Below are positions 43,584 to 52,079 of a DNA stretch of 64,000 bases, one piece after another (within the stretch, counting starts at the first letter, position 1; each line of letters opens with the position of its first letter). Made by a program: the position numbers and the translations under genes. The stretch is from assembly GCF_010671565.1 (NCBI RefSeq), contig NZ_JAABOQ010000009.1, forward strand, positions 37,626 to 101,625. Reading direction: 5' to 3'. The DNA is from Spongiivirga citrea. GTDB taxonomy: Bacteria; Bacteroidota; Bacteroidia; Flavobacteriales; Flavobacteriaceae. The notes beneath the pieces were generated by a model that saw nothing but the letters and a program-made list of their open reading frames with translations, ran no database searches and was not told where the DNA came from.

Positions 43584-44237
43584 CTATTTTATCCCATCCC
43601 ATTCTGCATAAAACTGCTCTAAAAAACCCGTCATATATTCATGGCGCTTTTCAGCAATTTTGCGACCTGCTTCGGTATTCATTCGGTCTTTTAGTAACAA
43701 GAGCTTTTCATAAAAATGATTGATCGTTGGTGCATTGCTTTTCTTATACTCCTCTTTAGTCATATTCATATTAGGAGCAATATCGGGATCATACAAAAGC
43801 CTATTTTTGAATCCACCGTAATTAAAACATCGAGCTATCCCTATAGCGCCAATAGCATCTAGGCGGTCGGCATCCTGAACTACATCAAGTTCTAGTGATT
43901 TGAATTTTTGAGTTTCATTTCCACCTTTAAATGAGATGTTTTCAATAATCTTTACTACATGATCAATCACTGCTCGTTCAACGCCGATACTTTTCATAAA
44001 GTCCCGCGCCACTAGAGGTCCGATTGTTTCATCCCCATTGTGGAATTTACTGTCAGCAATATCGTGCAATAATGCGCCCAGTCCTACAACCAAGTAATTT
44101 ACGTCTTCATCTTTTGCGATAAGTAGCGTATTCTTGAAAACACGACGAATATGAAACCAATCGTGCCCACCTTCGGCATCACCTAAGGTTTCTTTTACAA
44201 ATTGAATCGTTTCTTCTATAATTTCTGAATCGCTCAT
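43584..44237 (-). CDS. HD-domain phosphohydrolase
   Basis: The 217-residue protein has the HD metal motif LGALLHDIAD (H58 D59), an upstream GGHDWFHIRRV histidine and a later DADRLDAIGAIGIAR, the pattern of YedJ/YpgQ-like HD hydrolases. The substrate is probably a nucleotide or phosphate ester but is not known. Its start overlaps the PlsC-like gene end by four bases. Confidence 0.9.
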   Translation of the reverse strand: MSDSEIIEETIQFVKETLGDAEGGHDWFHIRRVFKNTLLIAKDEDVNYLVVGLGALLHDIADSKFHNGDETIGPLVARDFMKSIGVERAVIDHVVKIIENISFKGGNETQKFKSLELDVVQDADRLDAIGAIGIARCFNYGGFKNRLLYDPDIAPNMNMTKEEYKKSNAPTINHFYEKLLLLKDRMNTEAGRKIAEKRHEYMTGFLEQFYAEWDGIK

Positions 44238-44980
44238 ACCGTAATTGCCTTACTTATCGTCTCTTCAATTTGATTAATTAATGTATCGTGATCTTTTCCT
44301 TTTAGTTCAATTGGCTCATGAACCTGAAACTTCATATGCGTACCAATTCCCATTGGAAATTTGCCATAACGTAGTGTTTTCCAGGAGTTATTAATGCTTA
44401 TTGGAACCACAAGAGCACTTGGAATTCCCTTAAATAAGACCTTTAGCCCTCCTGTTTGAAATTTCTTAGGATGCCCGGTTCTACTGCGTGTCCCTTCAGG
44501 AAAGATAACTACAGACCGACTGTTCTGTTCAGATGATGCGGCTAAAGCCTGAATCGCTTTAAGCGCTTGATCTGGGTCCTTCCGGTCTATTAATGCTGCA
44601 CCACCATGTTTCAAGTTAAAGGAAATACTGGGTATACCTTTTCCTAATTCCTTTTTACTTATAAATTTTGCATGGTGCTTGCGCATATACCAAATAATAG
44701 GCGGGATGTCGTACATACTTTGATGATTCGCCACTATAATACAAGGACGATTTGTTGGAATTTTATGTGGATTGTTGAATGAGAATCTAGTTCCCAAAAG
44801 ATTTAGACATCGAAGCAAGAAAAAATTCAACCAATCAACACTAATCTTATGTGCTTTGTATCCAAAAACTCGCAGACAAATCCACTGTATTGGGTGAAAA
44901 ACAACCAATGTTAATCCAAAGAAAATGAAGTAAATAACGGTTAAAGGGTATGCTAGAATTTTTCGCATTATTAGAGCCAA
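44234..44980 (-). CDS. plsC: 1-acyl-sn-glycerol-3-phosphate acyltransferase
   Basis: Makes phosphatidic acid for membrane lipid synthesis. It has an N-terminal membrane helix (about 8-30), the catalytic NHQSMYD motif (H86, D91), and FPEGTRSRTGHPKKFQTGG as the glycerol-phosphate-binding motif, with VVPISINNSW later. A start four codons in (MRKIL) is also possible. It is translationally coupled to the HD gene. Confidence 0.92.
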   Translation of the reverse strand: MALIMRKILAYPLTVIYFIFFGLTLVVFHPIQWICLRVFGYKAHKISVDWLNFFLLRCLNLLGTRFSFNNPHKIPTNRPCIIVANHQSMYDIPPIIWYMRKHHAKFISKKELGKGIPSISFNLKHGGAALIDRKDPDQALKAIQALAASSEQNSRSVVIFPEGTRSRTGHPKKFQTGGLKVLFKGIPSALVVPISINNSWKTLRYGKFPMGIGTHMKFQVHEPIELKGKDHDTLINQIEETISKAITV

Positions 44981-45026
44981 AAGTGTAACAATCTAATGTA
45001 CGCTTAGTCCTTAAAATAAAAAAGTA

Positions 45027-46469
45027 ATGAGCCGAATTATTATTCTACTTTCTTTTCTTTTCTCCTTTAATGGTATAACCTCAGCTCAATCAAAGTGTGA
45101 ATGTGAGAAAGAATTGGATTTCGTAACTTCTTATTACGAACGAAACTTACCCGGTTTTAAAGACAATGTAACCTCAAAAAACACATCGGACTATAATCAG
45201 TTTAAAAAGGATTTAGCAACGGAGGCAAGGAAAACCACATACAAATTAGACTGTTTTAAGATACTGACCCAATATGTAGAGTTTTTTAAAGACAATCATT
45301 CGTCTATCTATATGCGAATGTCCTATCCTGATGAAAAAAACACTGACTCCGTTTCTAAATTCAAATCATCATCGCTATTCTTATCTCGAGAGTCAATAGC
45401 ATTATCCGATCAAGAGATAAAACAATACCCGGTTAATGATGTACGAGGTATTTATCAAACAAAAGATAGCAGTTATACTGTAATGATAATTCCCAATAAA
45501 ACAGCGTTAAGGGATTATGTAGCAATTATTATCGAATCGAAATCGGCCATCTGGGACAAAGGCCAAGTAAAAATGGAAATAAAAAAGAAAAAAACTGGTG
45601 GCTTGGAAGCGCTGGTTTATTTACGTAATCACTCCATTAAATTTTATCCCAATTTTTCACTAATAAGTGGTGTTTTGGGTACGAGTTGGTTTAAAACATC
45701 ATTGCCCATTTACAATGACGAAACCATTAATGCGCCTAAAGGCTTTAGTTATAAGAAAATACAGGACAGTATATCATATATACGAATTCCTACATTCTCA
45801 AGTGGTTATAGTGCCAAAATAGATTCATTATATCAAGAAGCACTACCAAATTTTAAAAGTACGCCCTATCTAATTATAGATGTCAGAAATAATGGAGGGG
45901 GGAGCGACACGAACGCTAATCCATTATTAAAATACATATATTCTAATCCGTTCGAAACAGATAAGGTAGACCTATGGGTCACTCCAGATAACTTAAAAAT
46001 ATGGGAGAAATGGACTGTTGCCGCAAAGCAAGATCCCGAAAACTACAGCAACGATGATGTTGCGTGGTTTGAAAATGAGGTTATGCAAATGAAAAAGGCA
46101 AAGCCTTATAGTTGGATTCCGCGTTCTAAAGGAAGGAAAGTCAGGCTTAATAAAAATAAAACTGCGCCTTGGATAAAAAAAGTGGTTGTTATTACAAATC
46201 GAAATTGCGCTAGCTCTTGCGAAACCCTATTGTTTTGGGCAAAAAAGAGTGATAAATCGGTTTTAGTTGGTGAAAACTCTGGAGGTTATGTTGGTTATGG
46301 TGAGGTGGGGACTGTACAAACTCCTTGTTATAATTTTACACTCTCATGTACAATGACGAGATATCAAGAACAGCGCAAATATGAAGTAATCGGAATATCA
46401 CCTGATATCTATTTTGACAATCAGAAAGATTGGATTACGCAAGCAATCCAAGTTCTACAAGAAAAATAG
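45027..46469 (+). CDS. Exported S41-family peptidase-like protein
   Basis: The 480-residue protein has a signal peptide (about 1-20, ending SAQSK). The C-terminal half is an S41-type fold: ISYIRIPTFSS, LIIDVRNNGGGSDTNANPLL, then NRNCASSCETLLFWA with a probable catalytic Ser, and VLVGENSGGYVGYGEV. The Lys of classical CtpA is not seen at the usual place, so it may use a Ser/His-type arrangement or be degenerate. The N-terminal 200 residues are not recognised. No PDZ domain is evident. Confidence 0.85.
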   Translation: MSRIIILLSFLFSFNGITSAQSKCECEKELDFVTSYYERNLPGFKDNVTSKNTSDYNQFKKDLATEARKTTYKLDCFKILTQYVEFFKDNHSSIYMRMSYPDEKNTDSVSKFKSSSLFLSRESIALSDQEIKQYPVNDVRGIYQTKDSSYTVMIIPNKTALRDYVAIIIESKSAIWDKGQVKMEIKKKKTGGLEALVYLRNHSIKFYPNFSLISGVLGTSWFKTSLPIYNDETINAPKGFSYKKIQDSISYIRIPTFSSGYSAKIDSLYQEALPNFKSTPYLIIDVRNNGGGSDTNANPLLKYIYSNPFETDKVDLWVTPDNLKIWEKWTVAAKQDPENYSNDDVAWFENEVMQMKKAKPYSWIPRSKGRKVRLNKNKTAPWIKKVVVITNRNCASSCETLLFWAKKSDKSVLVGENSGGYVGYGEVGTVQTPCYNFTLSCTMTRYQEQRKYEVIGISPDIYFDNQKDWITQAIQVLQEK

Positions 46470-46479
46470 GAATTAAAAT

Positions 46480-46515
46480 AAAAACCCCAATAGTTTGTCA
46501 CTATTGGGGTTCATT
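46480..46515. terminator. Bidirectional terminator between convergent genes
   Basis: AACCCCAATAG pairs with CTATTGGGGTT around a seven-base loop. It lies between the S41 peptidase and bacilliredoxin genes, which point toward each other, with T-rich sequence on both sides. Confidence 0.88.
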
Positions 46516-46533
46516 TTCTTTAACGGAAAAGGT

Positions 46534-46944
46534 CTAGCAGTGCTCGTTATAAGCCTCGATTAAGTTTTCTGCTATCATTTCTGCTGGGCGTCCTTCAATA
46601 TGATGACGCTCTAACATATGAACCAATTCTCCATCCTTAAATAACGCCATACTTGGTGATGACGGAGGGAAGGGGATCATATAACCTCTTGCCTTATCAG
46701 TTGCTTCTCTATCAACTCCTGCAAAAACAGTCACTAAATTAGTTGGTGATTTTGCATTTTGAAGTGACATTCTAGCTCCCGGGCGAGCATTTGCAGCAGC
46801 ACAACCACAAACAGAATTTACAACTACTAGAGTTGTTCCTTCTTTTGCAATAGCTGCATCAACATCTGCCTCTGTATATAATTCTTGAAAACCTACGCTT
46901 GTTAAATCTTCGCGCATTGGTTTTACTAATTCTGGTGGATACAT
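46534..46944 (-). CDS. BrxA/BrxB-family bacilliredoxin-like protein
   Basis: The 136-residue thioredoxin-fold protein has the CGC motif (C46, C48, in VVNSVCGCAAANARPG) and starts MYPPELVKPMREDL, both diagnostic of the family. In Firmicutes these reverse bacillithiol mixed disulfides; in Bacteroidota the thiol partner may be bacillithiol or another small thiol. The gene stands alone. Confidence 0.94.
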   Translation of the reverse strand: MYPPELVKPMREDLTSVGFQELYTEADVDAAIAKEGTTLVVVNSVCGCAAANARPGARMSLQNAKSPTNLVTVFAGVDREATDKARGYMIPFPPSSPSMALFKDGELVHMLERHHIEGRPAEMIAENLIEAYNEHC

Positions 46945-47108
46945 ATCGTATTTCTTTTAAAACAATTAAAGTGCAAAGATAGGCAATAATCAGCGTGTTT
47001 TTTAACCCGACTTTCTCACTCTTGTTAAATCTATCTAAAAGAACGTAACACTTTGCTTGAGTCTTCTACTAACTGATACAAACTAGTATATTTACCAAAA
47101 TATTTTTT

Positions 47109-47897
47109 ATGAATTTCGTACAGTGGATTGGTGCTGGCTTAGGGTGGACTTTTGGCGGGCCGATTGGCGCAATAATTGGTTGGGTTGTTGGCAATGCACT
47201 CGATAGTGGGGCATCTACATTTTTTGACGAGTTCGATGGTCAGAAAACATCGAAAAGACCCAAACGTGTTCATTCAAAAAGGTCTACAAGCAGAAGACCA
47301 CAAGAAAAGACTACTCAATCAGGCGATTTTGAGATCAGCTTATTAATGCTATCTGCAATTGTAATAAAAGCCGACGGCAAAACCGACCAAAAGGAGTTGG
47401 ACTACGTGCGCCAACAATTCGTGAGCATGTACGGAAAGCAACGGGCTAACAATGCTTTTAAACTCTTCAACGGAATTATGAAGAAAAAAGGCATTTCTAC
47501 ACGACAGATCTGTATGCAAATACAACGCAATATGGATCATGCAAGTCGACTGCAACTGCTTCATTACCTATTTGGCATTGCGCAAGCAGATGGTCATGTG
47601 TCCGAAGATGAAGTGAACAGCATTCGCAAAATGGCGGGCTATATGTACATTAATCTAAGCGATTTTGAGTCGATAAAAGCCATGTTTTTCAGCGATACCA
47701 ATAATGCTTACAAGATTCTCGAAATTGAAAAAGATGCCACTGATGATGAAGTAAAAAAAGCGTTTAGAACCATGGCCAAAAAATACCACCCTGATAAAGT
47801 GCAGCATCTAGGGGAGGAACATTTAAAAGGTGCTGAAGAAAAGTTTAGAAAGGTGAAGCAAGCCTACGAACAAATACAACAAGAACGAGGCTTCTAA
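47109..47897 (+). CDS. DjlA-like co-chaperone (TerB domain plus J domain)
   Basis: The 262-residue protein has a glycine-rich N-terminal segment (GAGLGWTFGGPIGAIIGW, about 8-27) that may insert in the membrane, a basic linker, a TerB-like helical domain (about 75-170, with IVIKADGKTDQKELDYV and AQADGHVSEDE), then a C-terminal J domain with HPD at 227-229. This order is that of DjlA-type DnaK partners. The client is unknown. Confidence 0.9.
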   Translation: MNFVQWIGAGLGWTFGGPIGAIIGWVVGNALDSGASTFFDEFDGQKTSKRPKRVHSKRSTSRRPQEKTTQSGDFEISLLMLSAIVIKADGKTDQKELDYVRQQFVSMYGKQRANNAFKLFNGIMKKKGISTRQICMQIQRNMDHASRLQLLHYLFGIAQADGHVSEDEVNSIRKMAGYMYINLSDFESIKAMFFSDTNNAYKILEIEKDATDDEVKKAFRTMAKKYHPDKVQHLGEEHLKGAEEKFRKVKQAYEQIQQERGF

Positions 47898-47954
47898 AAT
47901 AAATCTAAGCGAGATCGAGTTATGTATTTAATAACTACTTAATCATTTTGTACA

Positions 47955-49082
47955 ATGGTACGTAAAATGTTATTTTTTCTTCTTGCATTGGCGCTATTGT
48001 GTTGCGAAAAGGACAATGATACTGGTCAGGATGATCAAAGCGCTTTAAACCGGTCTTTTTATATGGGTTTTACACCTTTCCCTTTTGACAATACGATAGA
48101 GGCGCTTTTAACAAGTTATGAAACGACCTTGCAGAATAGCGATATTGCTTTAAACCACTTAGATTTTGGTGTGCCTTGGGATGAGGCACTAAACGGAACA
48201 GATTTTCCTGAAGAAGTTCAGAACACTTTAGTAACATTTAAAACTAATTTACCAGCTTCTCATAAGTATATAGTTACGGCCACACCTACCTCACAAAAGA
48301 GAAATGAGCTTGCAGGGTATTGGAATAATGAAGGCGAACATGAATCTTTGCCCATTTTTTGGCAAGAGAAATCGTTTGACGACCCAGATGTGATTAATGC
48401 CTATACTAACTATTGCAAGCGGGTAATAAATATATCGCAACCCGACTACTTTGGATACGGAATCGAAGTTAATTCATCATTTTTAGAAAACACAAGTCAG
48501 TTTAACGCCTATAAAGTGTTAGTAGAAGAAGTATATACAGAATTAAAAGCTACATTTCCTGACATTCCTATTTTCTTGTCATTTCAAGATAGGTCATTTA
48601 ATAAAAATCACACAGAATTGCTTTCACTCACCAATCAATTACTTCCATACTCTGACCTTATCGCAATGAGTAGTTATCCTTTTTGGGATTATGATTTTCC
48701 AAATATGGATGCTAATCCTGATCTTCATAAACAAAACTGGCTAACCGATTTTAGAGATCTGGACCCTTCAAAACCTTTTGCGATTTCTGAAACCGGATAT
48801 ATTGCCGAAGATCTTGTCATCAACGATTTCAATTTAAACGTTAAAGGATCAGAAGCATGGCAAGAAACGTATACAACGAGCTTACTAAACCACGCAAATG
48901 AACTAAATGCTGAATTTGTTGCATGGTTTGTATATCGTGATTATGACAAGCTGTACGAAAATAGTACCAACCCAGATGCAACACTCTTAATATGGAAAGA
49001 TAATGGGCTGCTAGATGGTGACGGAAATAAAAGAAAAGCGCACTATATTTGGGACGAATGGCTTAAACGCTCTAAAGACTAA
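47955..49082 (+). CDS. Lipoprotein with TIM-barrel glycosidase-like fold
   Basis: The 375-residue product has a lipoprotein signal (Cys 16 or 17). Clan A-type features are GYGIEVNSS with E171 as possible acid/base, SYPFWDYD as a barrel strand and FAISETGYI with E279 as possible nucleophile, in the spacing of GH53/GH5-like enzymes. No family can be named securely, and substrate and activity are inferred only from these motifs. It overlaps the HupE-like gene by one base, which suggests a joint operon. Confidence 0.7.
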   Translation: MVRKMLFFLLALALLCCEKDNDTGQDDQSALNRSFYMGFTPFPFDNTIEALLTSYETTLQNSDIALNHLDFGVPWDEALNGTDFPEEVQNTLVTFKTNLPASHKYIVTATPTSQKRNELAGYWNNEGEHESLPIFWQEKSFDDPDVINAYTNYCKRVINISQPDYFGYGIEVNSSFLENTSQFNAYKVLVEEVYTELKATFPDIPIFLSFQDRSFNKNHTELLSLTNQLLPYSDLIAMSSYPFWDYDFPNMDANPDLHKQNWLTDFRDLDPSKPFAISETGYIAEDLVINDFNLNVKGSEAWQETYTTSLLNHANELNAEFVAWFVYRDYDKLYENSTNPDATLLIWKDNGLLDGDGNKRKAHYIWDEWLKRSKD

Positions 49083-49666
49083 TGATTATAGAAAACGCAG
49101 TATTCTTTACACGTGGCTTAAAGCACGTACTTGACATAAATGCCTACGATCACGTCATTTTTTTAATGGTCTTGTCCGTCCCTTTTACCTTTAAGAGTTG
49201 GAAGAAAGCCTTGCTTTTGGTTACTATTTTCACCTTAGGGCATAGTATCTCACTTTCGTTGGCTGCATTTGATGTACTTAGATTCAATTCAACTTGGATC
49301 GAGTTCTTAATTCCGGTTACTATTCTATTGACTGCACTTTACAATATGATCAATGTGCGAAAGATCGAAGGAAAAGTTAGCTGGCTACTAATTGTAGCGA
49401 CCTTGTTTTTTGGATTGGTTCATGGTTTCGGATTCTCAAGTTACTTTGAAATAATTATTGGTAACGAACCGTCAAAATTATGGCCGCTTGTTCAATTTGC
49501 GTTAGGCATTGAAGCATCGCAGTTAATAGTCATGTTATTTGTATTGGGTATAGCAGCCATTTTCCAAGAAATAGTACAACTCTCAAAACGCGATTGGATC
49601 TTAATTGTCTCTGCTATGGTTTTAGGAGCCGTAATCCCTATGATTATCGAGAGTGATATTTGGTAA
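49082..49666 (+). CDS. HupE/UreJ-like membrane protein
   Basis: The 194-residue protein has six membrane helices and the motifs HVLDINAYDHVIFLM and LVTIFTLGHSISLSLA, then FGLVHGFGFSSYFE, with His/Asp/Gly pattern of HupE/UreJ_2 proteins. Known relatives are nickel or cobalt permeases or secondary metal transporters. No urease or hydrogenase gene is nearby, so the metal is uncertain. Confidence 0.86.
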   Translation: MIIENAVFFTRGLKHVLDINAYDHVIFLMVLSVPFTFKSWKKALLLVTIFTLGHSISLSLAAFDVLRFNSTWIEFLIPVTILLTALYNMINVRKIEGKVSWLLIVATLFFGLVHGFGFSSYFEIIIGNEPSKLWPLVQFALGIEASQLIVMLFVLGIAAIFQEIVQLSKRDWILIVSAMVLGAVIPMIIESDIW

Positions 49667-49748
49667 AAAATTAACAAGAAGTGGTTTGTGTATACCTTGC
49701 AAACCTCTTAATTTTATAAGCTTCGCCGTCATGGGCGAATATTAGTTT

Positions 49749-50174
49749 ATGACAGACAAGAAGTTAGAGCGTTACGATCGTGCCTATTTAAAAATGGCAG
49801 TCGAGTGGGGAAAATTATCGCATTGTAAAAGAAAACAAGTCGGAGCATTAATTGTAAAGGGTCGAATGATCATTTCTGATGGTTATAATGGCACACCAAC
49901 CGGTTTTGAAAATGAATGTGAGAACGAAGAACATTTTACAAAATGGTATGTTTTACATGCCGAAGCCAATGCTATTTTAAAAGTTGCCGCATCAACGCAA
50001 AGCTCTGAAGGGGCGACTTTATATATAACGCTTTCCCCTTGTAAGGAGTGTAGTAAATTGATTCATCAAGCTGGAATAAAACGTGTAGTTTTTCTAAAAG
50101 CCTATAAAGATGATTCTGGTTTACAATTTTTGAAAAAAGCAGGCGTTCAATTAAAACACCTTGCTGAACTGTAG
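49749..50174 (+). CDS. dCMP deaminase-like cytidine/deoxycytidylate deaminase
   Basis: The 141-residue zinc deaminase has H70-A-E72 (VLHAEANAILK) and PCKEC (C98, C101), the complete zinc site of deoxycytidylate deaminases that make dUMP for dTMP synthesis. The N-terminal DRAYLKMAVEWGKLSHCKRKQVG is likewise typical of dCMP deaminases. It precedes the S41 peptidase by 24 bases. Confidence 0.92.
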   Translation: MTDKKLERYDRAYLKMAVEWGKLSHCKRKQVGALIVKGRMIISDGYNGTPTGFENECENEEHFTKWYVLHAEANAILKVAASTQSSEGATLYITLSPCKECSKLIHQAGIKRVVFLKAYKDDSGLQFLKKAGVQLKHLAEL

Positions 50175-50198
50175 TAGCCTGAAAAAGAAAAGAATCCG

Positions 50199-51809
50199 TT
50201 GAAAATTAATAAAATTTATATTCCGTTTTTATTGACCCTTGCTATTGCAGTGGGTATCTTACTTGGCAGTAGGTTAAATTTTACTGATTCTTCTCAAAAA
50301 CTATTTTCATCGAATTCAAAAAAAGACAAGCTTAATCGCCTTATTGATTATATAGATTATGAGTATGTTGATGAAGTCGATACTGACAGTATTGTTGATG
50401 TAACCGTCAATAACATTCTCAATAAGCTCGATCCACATTCGGTCTACATTCCCGCTAGAAATATGCAAGATGTGACGGAGAGTATGAAAGGAGACTTTGT
50501 TGGTATTGGGGTAAGTTTTTATGTAAAATACGATACGATACGTGTTATTCGTCCGTTAGAAGGTGGGCCAAGTATAAAAGCAGGAATCAAAGGTGGTGAT
50601 CGAATTCTTATTGCGGATAAAGATACCTTATATGGCAAACGCCTTAGTAACGAAAATATCATTTCGCGATTAAAAGGAGCTTCAGAAAGTGAAGTACAAC
50701 TTAAAGTACTTCGGAAAGGACAGGCATCCCTACTCAACTTTGATATTAAGCGAAATCATGTTCCTATTAAAAGTGTTGACGGTTATTATATGTTGACGTC
50801 TAATCTAGGTTACATTAAAATCAATCGTTTTGCGGAGTCGACTTACAAAGAATTTAAAACGGCTTTAAAAGCATTAAAAAGGAAAGGTGCAACCAAAATT
50901 GCACTTGACTTAAGAGATAATCCAGGAGGTTATTTAGGTATTGCCGAAAAAATATCAGATGAGTTTTTAGAAGATGATAAGCTCATTTTATTCACCAAGA
51001 ATAACAAAGGCAAGGTGAATAAGTCATTTGCTACCAAACAAGGAGATTTTGAAGATGGCGAGGTTTATGTCATGATCAATGAAAACTCAGCATCAGCAAG
51101 TGAGATTATTGCCGGTGCATTGCAGGATAATGATAAAGGCACTATTGTGGGTAGAAGATCGTACGGAAAAGGATTAGTACAACGAGAAATGGCGCTAGGC
51201 GACGGCTCGGCAGTTCGATTAACGATTTCTAGATATTATACACCAACAGGACGGTCGATTCAGCGATCGTACAAAAATGGGAATAAAAGTTATTTCGATG
51301 ATTTCTATGAGCGCTTTAGTAATGGCGAATTAGAAAGTATGGACAGTATTAAAATTGCTGATAGTTTAAAATTCAAAACTCCTAAAGGTAAAATCGTTTA
51401 TGGCGGTGGTGGAATCATTCCAGATGTATTTGTTCCATTACAATCATCGATTAACGAAGAAGCATTAAAGACCATTTTACGCAGCGGATTGACTAATCAA
51501 TATGTATTTGAATTTTTAGATGAAAAGAATCGTCGTGAGCACTTTTTAGAGTATGGTCAAGAAGGCTTTTTTCAAACAGATGTTATTTCTGAGCAGCTGA
51601 TCACGGCCTTTCAAAAATATGCTGATGCTCGCAGTTTTAATATCGATAATGCTTTATATCGTCCCATTATTAAGACGCATTTAAAAGCCACTATCGGACT
51701 TCATTTATTTGGCGACAACGCCTACGAAGAGATTTTGAATGAAGAGGACCCGATGATCTTAAAAGTGGTCCAGTTAAGTCGGCGGGATATCGCTGAGGTT
51801 ATTGATTGA
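50199..51809 (+). CDS. C-terminal processing peptidase, S41 family (CtpA-like, PDZ)
   Basis: The 536-residue protein starts at TTG; no nearby ATG would retain the N-terminal anchor (about 7-24). A PDZ domain follows (about 95-175, GDFVGIGVSF and GGPSIKAGIKGGDRI), then the S41 core with LDLRDNPGGYLG, catalytic Ser299 (NSASASEIIAG) and Lys324 (RRSYGKGLVQRE). The Ser-Lys spacing equals that of E. coli Prc. It acts in the periplasm, probably on envelope proteins. Confidence 0.95.
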   Translation: MKINKIYIPFLLTLAIAVGILLGSRLNFTDSSQKLFSSNSKKDKLNRLIDYIDYEYVDEVDTDSIVDVTVNNILNKLDPHSVYIPARNMQDVTESMKGDFVGIGVSFYVKYDTIRVIRPLEGGPSIKAGIKGGDRILIADKDTLYGKRLSNENIISRLKGASESEVQLKVLRKGQASLLNFDIKRNHVPIKSVDGYYMLTSNLGYIKINRFAESTYKEFKTALKALKRKGATKIALDLRDNPGGYLGIAEKISDEFLEDDKLILFTKNNKGKVNKSFATKQGDFEDGEVYVMINENSASASEIIAGALQDNDKGTIVGRRSYGKGLVQREMALGDGSAVRLTISRYYTPTGRSIQRSYKNGNKSYFDDFYERFSNGELESMDSIKIADSLKFKTPKGKIVYGGGGIIPDVFVPLQSSINEEALKTILRSGLTNQYVFEFLDEKNRREHFLEYGQEGFFQTDVISEQLITAFQKYADARSFNIDNALYRPIIKTHLKATIGLHLFGDNAYEEILNEEDPMILKVVQLSRRDIAEVID

Positions 51810-51817
51810 AAAAAGTC

Positions 51818-51830
51818 TGCAGTTGGCAGT
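51818..51830. repeat. Short dispersed repeat (TGCAGTTGGCAGT core), copy 2
   Basis: Identical over 13 bases to 43569-43581 in opposite orientation; it follows the S41 gene stop closely. Confidence 0.6.
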
Positions 51831-51859
51831 GGCAGTCATCAGTAGTTTTAAGACTCTGC

Positions 51860-52026
51860 TACACGAAGCTTACAACTTCGTACCTCCACATAGCTATCTC
51901 AATTTCTATCCTTGTTCATTATAATGTTGACATAAAGTTACAAACTGCAATATGCCTTTGTTTATCTCATTAAACTTAGTAAGGCTGCGAAGTCACAGAC
52001 GTTCGTGGAGCAGGTCTGAAGTGACT
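51860..52026. repeat. Repeat-like intergenic tract with two inverted repeats
   Basis: One short hairpin (ACGAAG ... CTTCGT, about 51860-51881) and a second imperfect inverted repeat (AGTCAC-AGAC at 51991-52000, GTCT-GAA-GTGACT at 52014-52026) lie in a non-coding gap of 270 bases. Such GC-richer fragments differ from surrounding AT-rich spacer and look like remains of flavobacterial intergenic repeats. No gene is seen. Confidence 0.45.
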
Positions 52027-52079
52027 GACTCATAACGTATTAATTAAATTCGGTATCTTTAAGAAGCAAAATCTTTGAT

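Noticed and set aside
45027..46469. Assignment as a CtpA-type processing peptidase
   Set aside because: No PDZ domain and no Lys at the expected place after the Ser; kept as general S41-like.
49683..49739. Two small hairpins (GGTTTG/CAAACC and TTCGCC/GGCGAA) before the dCMP deaminase gene
   Set aside because: Short stems with weak or no T-run; a terminator for the HupE-like gene is possible but not convincing enough to list.
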